Part shown: in pieces, positions 1-4,916 of the stretch
Position numbering within the stretch: the first letter of the stretch is position 1
Layout: every line of letters begins with the position of its first letter
From: an uncultured Peptococcaceae bacterium
GTDB lineage: Bacteria; Bacillota; Peptococcia; Peptococcales; Peptococcaceae
NCBI GenBank assembly: GCA_902492275.1
Contig: CABUKW010000116.1
Location: 1 to 9,877, forward strand
DNA length: 9,877 bases
Direction of reading: 5' to 3'
Translations under genes and position numbers: made by a program
Notes under the pieces: generated by a model
The model's input: only the letters and a program-made list of their open reading frames with translations
What the model was told of the DNA's origin: nothing
Database searches by the model: none

Positions 1-146
1 AATTATTCATGGATTTCCATGTCACAGGGGATAGGCCTGTTGAAACAGAGATTGATGAATATATCACATTTTTTAATGAACAGCGGCCAGCGTATGCCTT
101 GAATTATTTGACTCCGAAACAATATCGGGAAACTTATGCACCTTGA
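1..146 (+). CDS. IS3-family transposase (OrfB), C-terminal fragment
   Basis: The window opens inside this gene. Reading from base 3, the frame is open to a TGA at 144-146 and gives 47 residues that end in the string FNEQRPAYALNYLTPKQYRE followed by TYAP. This is the characteristic tail of the DDE integrase-like transposase of IS3/IS150-type elements, just after the catalytic glutamate region: the 'NxxRPxxALxYxTPxxY' signature is seen directly. The catalytic DDE residues lie upstream, outside the window, so activity cannot be judged. The family cuts and rejoins DNA to move the element through a circular intermediate, usually after a -1 frameshift between orfA and orfB. The reading frame is intact as far as visible. 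Confidence 0.9.
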   Translation, partial: LFMDFHVTGDRPVETEIDEYITFFNEQRPAYALNYLTPKQYRETYAP

Positions 147-263
147 GTTGTCCATGCATTCATACCATTAACATTGACTGTTCGACGTCTTTTGGAGATG
201 ATGCCAAAGATGTCGCATGATGTGTATAGTTTTATGATTTATTTGATTTATTTTTATAATATC

Positions 264-300
264 GTGTCCAATATTTGTTGACTAGTGCAAGTTTGAGACA
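264..300 (+). repeat. Probable right terminal inverted repeat of the IS3-family element
   Basis: The segment runs from GTGTCCAATATTTG to GTTTGAGACA and is located where an IS3-family right inverted repeat should be. It finishes with the expected CA dinucleotide. The matching left repeat is not in the window, so the repeat length is a guess. Confidence 0.5.
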
Positions 301-346
301 GCCCCTCTTTTATATGGAAGTCACAATGATATTTTTTTCTTTAATT

Positions 347-1012
347 TTATTCCATGCTACAGCTAATCATCTTTCCTTTTTTGCTGATGGTCATGACTGG
401 CAGACCGGTGCAGCCGGTGGCGATGATTTGCAGGTCTTTGCGCGCTGTCAGCGCTGATAAGTCCAGTGGTGCGGAGAGTTGGCTACCGTCCAGCAAGAGT
501 AAGGTGCCATGAGGGGCCTCGTTCATTTGCTGCAGGATAGTGTTTCCATTGGCATCGGTTGGTTGATAGTATTGTACCCGTTGAAAAGCTTGCTGCAATT
601 TTTGCAGCACTTCCAGTTCGGGGTGCTGGGTCAGCATACTCTGCTCTACGGGAATGGTTTGGTTGGGTTCATCACCGATGGTCAGTTCGCCAAAGGCGCG
701 GCGCATCAGCATAGTGTTATCCTGATTGTATAACTCTTCTTCGTCCACCAGCAGCTTGCCGTCCTGCAGAGTGCTTTTGGCAAACCACATATATTCGCTG
801 TGGGCGGTCTGAAAGGTCATCCGGCTGATGGCATCGGCAAAGCCGTGATTGGGTTGGTTGCTGCCGAAAGCGGGCAGCGAAGCGATTATGTGCAATAAAC
901 GTTGTGGCATCTGTGCATCTTCAGAAGTAAGATTGACCTGTAAGGGGAAGGAGATGCGTTTCCAGTTGGTTGCAGTGGATTTTTCCCGATATTCTAATTG
1001 AGTAATGAACAT
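347..1012 (-). CDS. Hypothetical protein, 221 aa, unrecognised
   Basis: I do not recognise this protein family. The chosen start is the ATG at 1012, preceded on its strand by AGGAAAGGA about 12 bases upstream. A longer in-frame reading to 1141 exists but would begin inside the rpmB terminator hairpin and adds a hydrophobic, non-conserved-looking stretch, so I reject it. The protein is soluble-looking: no signal peptide or membrane helix. It starts MFITQLEYREKS, has a mixed polar middle with a glutamine-rich, probably helical part (ELEVLQKLQQAFQRVQYYQ), then a segment resembling a beta-rich end (GTLLLLDGSQL, DLQIIATGCTGLPVMTIS). It lies downstream of rpmB in the same direction but is separated from it by a terminator, and it is convergent with the insertion sequence, whose end is only 47 bases from its stop codon. 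Codon usage looks native. The coding call rests on length, ribosome binding site and ordinary composition. Confidence 0.72.
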   Translation of the reverse strand: MFITQLEYREKSTATNWKRISFPLQVNLTSEDAQMPQRLLHIIASLPAFGSNQPNHGFADAISRMTFQTAHSEYMWFAKSTLQDGKLLVDEEELYNQDNTMLMRRAFGELTIGDEPNQTIPVEQSMLTQHPELEVLQKLQQAFQRVQYYQPTDANGNTILQQMNEAPHGTLLLLDGSQLSAPLDLSALTARKDLQIIATGCTGLPVMTISKKGKMISCSME

Positions 1013-1116
1013 AAAGTGATGACATCCTTTCCTAAATAATAGTATGAATGGATTTTTAAGTTGCGGTAACTCTAAGAGATATATTGAATATAGACAATAT
1101 GGTAAAATTTTAAACA

Positions 1117-1146
1117 CAAAAAATGCACCCTGCAGACACAAGGTGC
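1117..1146 (-). terminator. Rho-independent terminator of rpmB
   Basis: On the minus strand a hairpin begins GCACCTTGTG and closes with CAGGGTGC (1146 down to 1125). It gives up to 9 base pairs including two G-U pairs, around a 4-base loop, followed at once by ATTTTTTG. It starts 8 bases after the rpmB stop codon, so rpmB is probably transcribed alone and the downstream 221-aa gene needs read-through or its own promoter. Confidence 0.85.
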
Positions 1147-1154
1147 GGAATCGT

Positions 1155-1346
1155 TTAGTTTGCTCTCTGAACCTTACCGGAACGTAAGCAACGGGTGCAT
1201 ACGTTTAGTTTCTTCGGTGTACCGTTCACAACAACTCTTACTTTCTGAATGTTTGGCATCCATTTCTTTTTTGTTCTGATATGGGAATGGCTGACCTGCA
1301 TTCCTACGCTGCCGCCTTTACCGCAGATTTCACATTTTCTAGACAT
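1155..1346 (-). CDS. rpmB: 50S ribosomal protein L28 (bL28)
   Basis: This encodes the 63-residue large-subunit ribosomal protein L28, which sits near the E site and binds 23S rRNA. The length is normal for the short bacterial form. The N-terminal MSRKCEICGKG and the later CTRCLRSGKV supply two CxxC pairs (C5/C8 and C51/C54), the zinc-binding 'C+' version of L28. Between them is the typical basic core VSHSHIRTKKKWMPNIQKV. The start is clear: GGAGGTG lies 8 bases before the ATG on the minus strand. Promoter and terminator (listed separately) bracket it as a single-gene unit. The zinc-binding form matters because in many bacteria it is replaced by a cysteine-free paralogue under zinc limitation; no such paralogue is seen here. 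Confidence 0.98.
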   Translation of the reverse strand: MSRKCEICGKGGSVGMQVSHSHIRTKKKWMPNIQKVRVVVNGTPKKLNVCTRCLRSGKVQRAN

Positions 1347-1405
1347 CAGTGTACACCTCCTTCAACAACCTAATCTATCATCCTGATTTTGAAATCACTT
1401 GTATT

Positions 1406-1434
1406 ATTGTAGCAGAAAGGCATGTTGAATGCAA
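1406..1434 (-). promoter_or_regulatory. Sigma-A-type promoter of rpmB
   Basis: On the minus strand the -35 box TTGCAT (1434-1429) is separated by exactly 17 bases from the -10 box TACAAT (1411-1406), which is preceded by TGC, an extended -10. AT-rich DNA upstream (1436-1453) could act as an UP element. The predicted transcript starts near 1399, giving a leader of about 50 bases that ends in the strong ribosome binding site. Confidence 0.8.
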
Positions 1435-1594
1435 GATAAATTTTTTAAAATTTGACGAAGAATATATGGCGATGGACAGATGGTGGAACAAGATTTTATT
1501 TTATTTGTGTGAGTCAATTTGCAGAGCAGCATGGAAAAAAGAGCTGCAGTTTTCCCATCTTCTTGCCGGACAAGCCAGTGGCGTGTATGGCATA

Positions 1595-1666
1595 TATGGC
1601 ATATTTTTTTATTCTTATCTCTGCAATTAAATATTATAGCGCTTTTTTTCCGGAAAATATGCCATA
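1595..1666. repeat. Inverted repeat with 13-bp arms
   Basis: The left arm TATGGCATATTTT (1595-1607) is exactly complementary to the right arm AAAATATGCCATA (1654-1666), with 46 bases between. Within it, TTTTCCGGAAAA at 1646-1657 is a perfect 12-bp palindrome overlapping the right arm. The left arm is preceded by another GTATGGCATA, so the same word is repeated. Confidence 0.8.
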
Positions 1667-1697
1667 CTTGCCACCGCCCTATTGGTTGAGCCAGAAA

Positions 1698-1741
1698 ACA
1701 TGCCACTAATATGCCACAAACACGCCACCAATACGCCATCT
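1698..1741. repeat. Four degenerate 11-bp tandem repeats
   Basis: Four consecutive units of 11 bases can be read: ACATGCCACTA, ATATGCCACAA, ACACGCCACCA and ATACGCCATCT. Each carries a central GCCA, at 1702, 1713, 1724 and 1735. Additional less regular GCCA copies lie upstream at 1661, 1670 and 1690, and inverted copies (TGGCGTG, TGGCATA) at 1578-1605. The 11-base period is not a multiple of three but is close to one turn of the DNA helix. Confidence 0.75.
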
Positions 1742-1921
1742 GCGTCATGATTTGCAGGCGAACCAGTTTTCATTGGCCGATCAATTTCAAAAAGTCGCAT
1801 GAATATAACAATTTTTTAAAATTGATTTTCCTGTCTTTAGCGGGCAGATGGCAGCGACTGCGGGGGGGTTGCAAAACCAATCAAGAAATTGTGTAGAAAA
1901 TGCGTGGATTTAATATTTTTG

Positions 1922-1951
1922 CAGACAGCTTCCGGTTTTGTGTGGTATGAT
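1922..1951 (+). promoter_or_regulatory. Probable promoter of birA
   Basis: An extended -10 box, TGG followed by TATGAT (1946-1951), lies 37 bases before the birA start. The best -35 candidate is CAGACA (1922-1927), 18 bases upstream and only a partial match, which is acceptable for an extended -10 promoter. It overlaps the ATG codons at 1938 and 1947, arguing against translation starting there. I see no obvious BirA operator palindrome around it. Confidence 0.5.
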
Positions 1952-1988
1952 AAAATTATGGCGACGGAATAGAACGGGGGAAAGCAAT

Positions 1989-2993
1989 ATGACCACAAGA
2001 GAGAAAATTTTGGCAGCGTTGACGGCTACCACCTCTTATGTTTCAGGGGAGGAGTTAAGTCGGCAATGTGGTATTTCCAGAACGGCAGTGTGGAAGCAAA
2101 TTCAGAAGCTGCAGGAGGCTGGCTATCAGATTGAAGGGCAGCGCAGGGTGGGTTATCGGCTGTTAAATGGTGCTGATGTGCTCAATCGAGAAGAGATTTG
2201 CCGTGCTTTGCCTGATGGATTTTTCGGCTCTACAGAGCAGATTTTTTGTTATGAAGAAATTGACTCTACCAATTTAGAAGCCCGACGGTTGATTTTACAG
2301 GGGCATGGACAGGGTACTGTAATTGTGGCAGAACGGCAAACTGCTGGCAGAGGTCGACTGGGGCGGCACTGGGAATCGCCCAGCGGCACAGGAATTTGGT
2401 TCTCGGTTATCTTAGAGCCGGGCGTTAGTTTACAGCAAACCAGCAGCTATTCTTTTGTGATGGCGGTAGCGGTGGCCGAAGGTATTCGACAGGCTACTGG
2501 CTTGGCGGCGCAGGTGAAATGGCCTAATGATGTATTGTTGCATGGAAAAAAGGTTTGCGGTATTTTGTTGGAATTGGTGGCAGAGATGAGTCAGGTACAT
2601 CAGTTGATTGCCGGTATTGGCATCAATGCTAACCAACAGCTTGCCGATTTTCCTGAGGAGGTGCAGCAGAAAGCCATATCTTTGGCTGCTGCAGCGGGGC
2701 ATCCGGTGCAGCGAACCAGCATTTTATGCGCCGTACTGCAAAAAATTGAAGAAAACTGTCTGCTATTGGAGCGGCAAGGCTTTGACGCCATTCGGGAAAA
2801 ATGGCTGTCGCTCTCCTGCGTGATTGGCAAGGAGGTACAGATTGTCCGGCAGGGCGACGCCATTCTGACTGGAACGGCAGTGGGTTTGGGCAGCGACGGC
2901 TCCTTGCAGGTGCAAACGGCGCAGGGCATCGAGCAGGTGGTGGCTGGCGATGTTTCTTTGCGGGCAGCCGATGGCAGTTATTTTCTATTGTAG
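1989..2993 (+). CDS. birA: Bifunctional biotin-[acetyl-CoA-carboxylase] ligase / biotin operon repressor
   Basis: BirA joins biotin to the acceptor lysine of biotin-dependent carboxylases through biotinyl-5'-AMP, and in the bifunctional form represses biotin genes. The 334-residue protein has all three expected parts: an N-terminal winged helix (about 1-60; recognition helix around ISRTAVWKQIQKLQEAG, 29-45), the catalytic ligase domain (about 84-270) with GRGRLGR at 120-126 that closes over biotinyl-AMP, KWPND at 177-181 and GKKVCGILLE at 186-195, and a C-terminal SH3-like domain (about 276-325). Length is normal. The start at 1989 is chosen because GGGGGAAAG lies 8 bases upstream and the family begins at this point; an in-frame ATG at 1938 lies within the probable promoter. 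No biotin synthesis or transport gene is nearby, so any regulatory targets are elsewhere. No clear terminator follows; only a weak inverted repeat at 3017-3050. Confidence 0.97.
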   Translation: MTTREKILAALTATTSYVSGEELSRQCGISRTAVWKQIQKLQEAGYQIEGQRRVGYRLLNGADVLNREEICRALPDGFFGSTEQIFCYEEIDSTNLEARRLILQGHGQGTVIVAERQTAGRGRLGRHWESPSGTGIWFSVILEPGVSLQQTSSYSFVMAVAVAEGIRQATGLAAQVKWPNDVLLHGKKVCGILLELVAEMSQVHQLIAGIGINANQQLADFPEEVQQKAISLAAAAGHPVQRTSILCAVLQKIEENCLLLERQGFDAIREKWLSLSCVIGKEVQIVRQGDAILTGTAVGLGSDGSLQVQTAQGIEQVVAGDVSLRAADGSYFLL

Positions 2994-3105
2994 CATATAG
3001 ATGAAATTTGTGTTTTATTTGCTGCATTGCAGGATATACTATCTGCAAATACGTGAAGATATTTTGGTTGGAAAAAACATTGTTTTTTAAAATTAGAAAT
3101 AATGC

Positions 3106-3134
3106 TGTTCAAATATAAATATTTGCTGTATAAT
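3106..3134 (+). promoter_or_regulatory. Possible promoter of the two zinc-motif genes
   Basis: A perfect -10 box TATAAT lies at 3129-3134, about 39 bases before the first start codon. The best-spaced upstream box, TGTTCA at 3106-3111 with a 17-base spacer, matches the -35 consensus poorly. The DNA around it is very AT-rich, which both favours promoter function and raises the chance of a coincidental match. Confidence 0.5.
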
Positions 3135-3172
3135 TAATATTAAGATCTTGAATAGTTAAGGTGATGAAACAT

Positions 3173-3391
3173 ATGGCAAATATTTTTGTAAACCGCGAGG
3201 TTTGTCCAACTTGTAACGGAGAAAAATGCATTGTCTGTTGTAGCTGTAGCGCAGATGAGGAATGCCACACACTGGTCTGTCCGTCTTGCAATGGTTCTGG
3301 TGAAATGGTGTCCTATAATACGCCGCTGATTGTCGGCGCAGTTTGTGTCGTTGTGGCAGCAGTGATAGCTGGCGTGTACTTTTTGTTATAG
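3173..3391 (+). CDS. Small membrane-anchored CxxCxGxG zinc-motif protein, 72 aa
   Basis: Function unknown. The 72 residues consist of a cysteine-rich head (11-43) and one C-terminal membrane helix (about 52-72, PLIVGAVCVVVAAVIAGVYF), a tail-anchored layout. The head has CPTCNGEK at 11-18, a crowded middle (C19, C22, C23, C25, C31) and CPSCNGSG at 36-43; the first and last are DnaJ-type CxxCxGxG zinc ligands, but there is no J domain. The start is ATG 3173 because AAGGTGAT lies 7 bases upstream; ATG 3164 and GTG 3161 are in frame but overlap that ribosome binding site. The following gene begins 42 bases downstream and repeats the pattern CxxC-CSC-VCPxCxGxG, so the two are probably duplicated and co-transcribed. 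The head most likely faces the reducing cytoplasm, where it could bind zinc, an unfolded protein or a partner. That role is an inference from the motif family only. Confidence 0.85.
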   Translation: MANIFVNREVCPTCNGEKCIVCCSCSADEECHTLVCPSCNGSGEMVSYNTPLIVGAVCVVVAAVIAGVYFLL

Positions 3392-3433
3392 TGGAATAAA
3401 ACAGCATGGCTTGACCTGATGGGGGAGATTACG

Positions 3434-4075
3434 ATGAAACAGATAGTGAGATGGCTGACCAGTTTCAAAAAAGAATGTTCCGTTTGCACTGGTACAGGCA
3501 GGATAGCCTGTAGCTGTAACGAAAATCATGAAATAGTTTGTCCCAATTGTGATGGCAAAGGGGTGGTTCCCCGTCAGGTAACCACAACGCAGAAACTAGA
3601 GATGCCCTGCGATAATCCGCAGTGTCAGCAGGGCAAGGTACTGTGCGGTATTTGCAACGGAACCGGAAAAAAACCGCAGGGCGGTTCCTGCTCTGTTTGT
3701 CATGGCAGCGGGAAGGTAATCTGTACAGTCTGTGGGGGAACTGACAGAGTGGAACGGGTAAAGCAGGAGTCCTGGTTAGAGTATGAAACTTGTCATGTCT
3801 GCAATGGACGTGGTGTAGTCGATTGCTATCTTTGCCATGGCAGCAAAGAACGGGTTTGCCCTACATGCAATGGGAAAGGTGTTGTATGGGATAAGGGCAA
3901 GTTGGCTGTTTTCGCTATGATAGCTGTGTTGCTATTAGCCATGCCCATGCTGGTTATCGCTATAGCAGCCATTGGGCTGGGCGGGTCGCTGTTTATGCTG
4001 TGGAAATCCTATAAGCAGGAGGACGATAGCTGCACCAGTTCGGAGGATAAGTATCAACAATCATCGAATCAATAG
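3434..4075 (+). CDS. Membrane protein with ten Cys-pair (DnaJ-like CxxCxGxG) motifs, 213 aa
   Basis: Function unknown. Residues 15-149 are a long cysteine-rich domain: CSVCTGTG (15), CSC (26), CPNCDGKG (36), CDNPQC (59), CGICNGTG (71), CSVCHGSG (86), CTVCGGTD (97), CHVCNGRG (120), CYLCHGSK (131) and CPTCNGKG (142). These are the repeats that bind zinc in the DnaJ/Hsp40 cysteine-rich domain, but no J domain or DnaJ substrate domain is present, and there are about twice as many motifs as in DnaJ. A hydrophobic stretch follows (157-190), long enough for a two-helix hairpin and flanked by lysines on both sides, which would leave both ends in the cytoplasm. The polar tail (191-213) is rich in Ser, Asp and Gln. 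The start is ATG 3434, with GGGGGAG 6 bases upstream, rather than ATG 3419. A terminator follows about 100 bases after the stop. It is probably the larger paralogue of the preceding gene. Confidence 0.88.
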   Translation: MKQIVRWLTSFKKECSVCTGTGRIACSCNENHEIVCPNCDGKGVVPRQVTTTQKLEMPCDNPQCQQGKVLCGICNGTGKKPQGGSCSVCHGSGKVICTVCGGTDRVERVKQESWLEYETCHVCNGRGVVDCYLCHGSKERVCPTCNGKGVVWDKGKLAVFAMIAVLLLAMPMLVIAIAAIGLGGSLFMLWKSYKQEDDSCTSSEDKYQQSSNQ

Positions 4076-4172
4076 CCATCGTATTATCAGGAAAATCGCG
4101 CTGTGGGTGGGTAGAACAAATAGGGTTCTTTGTGAAATGCTAGGGTAAATAAGAAATAAAAAGTAATCTGCG

Positions 4173-4214
4173 AACAGTCAGTGAAAAACTAATTCATTGG
4201 CTGTTTTCTCAATT
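4173..4214 (+). terminator. Rho-independent terminator after the zinc-motif gene pair
   Basis: AACAGTCAGTGA (4173-4184) pairs with TCATTGGCTGTT (4194-4205) over 12 positions including two G-U pairs, around a 9-base loop; TTCTCAATTT follows. This fits a terminator for the unit ending at 4075. The stem would also read on the other strand, where no gene needs it. Confidence 0.75.
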
Positions 4215-4302
4215 TAGGAATTCGTTATATAAAGCAGCCTGTTCCGAAAATGCTTGAAATAGTAACAACATAACAAACTCTCTGTAACCCCTTAGTTTTG
4301 TT

Positions 4303-4334
4303 ATTGTGACCTTCCACGATTCATGATTGTGACC
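4303..4334. repeat. Direct repeat of ATTGTGACC
   Basis: The 9-base word ATTGTGACC occurs at 4303-4311 and 4326-4334, a 23-base period, separated by TTCCACGATTCATG. The reverse complement reads as spaced GGTCACAAT copies. Such GGTCA-type repeats spaced by about two helical turns occur at ends of some IS21-family elements, but no transposase is near, so this is only a suggestion. Confidence 0.5.
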
Positions 4335-4544
4335 AGTTTTACAGGGCCTGCGCAATAGGCATATACTAGTAACTCAAAAATAAATTATTTTTCGGAAATT
4401 GTTTAACACAATAATGCCGTATTACGGACGGGTGTGAGCATTATGTTTCATTTCTAGAAAGATGAGAAAGGATTCTTTTGTTTCCTCAATATTTGTGGTA
4501 ATTATCGCTTCCAATCCTAAAAGTTTTTTCATAAAGTTATTTTC

Positions 4545-4630
4545 ATAGAGCATGAGTGAGTAGTTCCTTTACTGAGAGTATTGACGTTTTCGTTGTGACG
4601 GATTTTCTCATTTTATGCTCTATTTTTCTT
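4545..4630 (+). repeat. Inverted repeat with 9-bp arms followed by a T-rich run
   Basis: ATAGAGCAT (4545-4553) is exactly complementary to ATGCTCTAT (4615-4623), with 61 bases between, and TTTTCTTTTG follows the right arm. It could be the closing stem and end of a small structured RNA or only a chance repeat in AT-rich DNA; no promoter in front of it stands out. Confidence 0.35.
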
Positions 4631-4731
4631 TTGAAAAATAAATATTGAAGGTTCTCTTAATCTAGCATTTATGGATAGAACTTTGTTTTTATACGTAGAA
4701 CGAAATACAAGCAAAACCTGCACAGTCGGAC

Positions 4732-4759
4732 TTGTCAAATGGTAAGAATGTGCTATAAT
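4732..4759 (+). promoter_or_regulatory. Strong promoter of the uvrB-uvrA operon
   Basis: The -35 box TTGTCA (4732-4737) and a perfect -10 box TATAAT (4754-4759) are 16 bases apart, and TGC immediately precedes the -10 (extended -10). Transcription would start near 4766, giving a leader of about 150 bases before uvrB. Confidence 0.85.
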
Positions 4760-4773
4760 AGAACGTATCTTCT
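4760..4773 (+). promoter_or_regulatory. Candidate degenerate LexA (SOS) box at the uvrB start site
   Basis: AGAACGTATCTTCT lies directly after the -10 box. The Gram-positive LexA box is CGAAC-N4-GTTCG; the core here, GAAC-GTAT-CTTC, has one mismatch in the eight core bases and lacks the flanking C and G. The location over the start site suits a repressor, and uvrB-uvrA is a common LexA target, but the match is imperfect. Confidence 0.25.
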
Positions 4774-4801
4774 CTTTTCTGTAAAAACGACAAAAAAGAG
4801 G
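4771..4801 (+). other. Hairpin in the uvrB leader
   Basis: CTCTTTT (4772-4778) is complementary to AAAAGAG (4794-4800), with a T-G pair extending it at 4771/4801 and a 15-base loop. It would form near the 5' end of the uvrB transcript and could stabilise the message; there is no T-run after it, so it is not a terminator. Confidence 0.4.
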
Positions 4802-4916
4802 TTTGCACGGTTGGCAAAACAGGCATACTATTTGCGAGGTTCGTTATAAAATTTTCTGAGAATTTTGAAACTGTAACAGGACATTTTTTACTATAAATAG
4901 GATTTGAGGTGAAGCT

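Larger units (their letters stand above)
1..300 (+). mobile_element. Right-hand part of an IS3-family insertion sequence
   Basis: The transposase tail is followed by about 150 bases of noncoding DNA that end at a likely IS terminus at 300. IS3-family elements end in TG...CA; the reverse complement of the last bases reads TGTCTCAAACTTGCACTAG, which fits such an end. The left end is outside the window, so the 3-4 bp target duplication cannot be confirmed; if the boundary is right it would start at 301 (GCC or GCCC). The exact end is an inference. Confidence 0.75.
1435..1921. other. Repeat-rich intergenic region between rpmB and birA, no credible gene
   Basis: Several open frames cross this stretch on both strands but none has a good ribosome binding site, recognisable motif or protein-like composition; the longest (minus, 1404-1748) overlaps the rpmB promoter. 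What can be seen is repetition: two identical copies of AATTTTTTAAAATT at 1439-1452 and 1810-1823, each nearly self-complementary; a 12-bp palindrome at 1646-1657; many copies of the word TGGCATA/TGCCATA in both orientations between 1578 and 1741; and a run of seven G at 1862-1868. The region may hold a decayed gene or mobile fragment, or regulatory sites; the sequence alone does not decide. Confidence 0.6.
4215..4731. other. AT-rich intergenic region upstream of uvrB, no credible gene
   Basis: No frame here has both a ribosome binding site and protein-like content. A 28-codon frame (4462-4548, + strand) is hydrophobic in places but has only a weak AGAAAG before it. Visible structure: the word ATTGTGACC twice, 23 bases apart (4303, 4326); a near palindrome CCGTA-T-TACGG at 4417-4427 inside a 7-bp inverted repeat ATAATGC/GCATTAT (4411-4417, 4438-4444); and a 9-bp inverted repeat ATAGAGCAT/ATGCTCTAT (4545-4553, 4615-4623) followed by a T-rich run. 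Confidence 0.6.

Noticed and set aside
1013..1141. 43-codon N-terminal extension of the 221-aa protein
   Set aside because: It would start inside the rpmB terminator hairpin, has no ribosome binding site, and a good AGGAAAGGA lies before the internal ATG at 1012.
1698..1741. CRISPR array
   Set aside because: The repeat unit is 11 bases without spacers and no cas genes are present.
1404..1748. 114-codon minus-strand open frame across the rpmB-birA gap
   Set aside because: It overlaps the rpmB promoter, is made largely of the 11-bp repeat region read out of register, and has no convincing ribosome binding site or motif.
1349..1896. Three plus-strand open frames (60-95 codons) in the same gap
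   Set aside because: They overlap each other, have repetitive or AT-biased composition and no ribosome binding site; one begins opposite the rpmB ribosome binding site.
1864..1960. BirA operator or biotin-related control site in front of birA
   Set aside because: GGTTGCAAAACC is a short local inverted repeat only; it lacks the long two-part palindrome of known BirA operators.
1938..1988. Upstream in-frame ATG codons for birA
   Set aside because: They overlap the probable -10 box and lack a ribosome binding site; the ATG at 1989 has GGGGGAAAG and begins where the winged-helix domain normally begins.
3017..3050. Inverted repeat ATTTGC/GCAAAT after birA as a terminator
   Set aside because: The stem is only 6 bp around a 22-base interior and is not followed by a T-run; at most a weak end signal or an operator-like GGATA-TAC-TATC.
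4462..4548. 28-codon plus-strand frame with a hydrophobic middle, a possible small membrane peptide
   Set aside because: Only a weak AGAAAG upstream, no promoter and no toxin-antitoxin style context; chance frames of this size are common.
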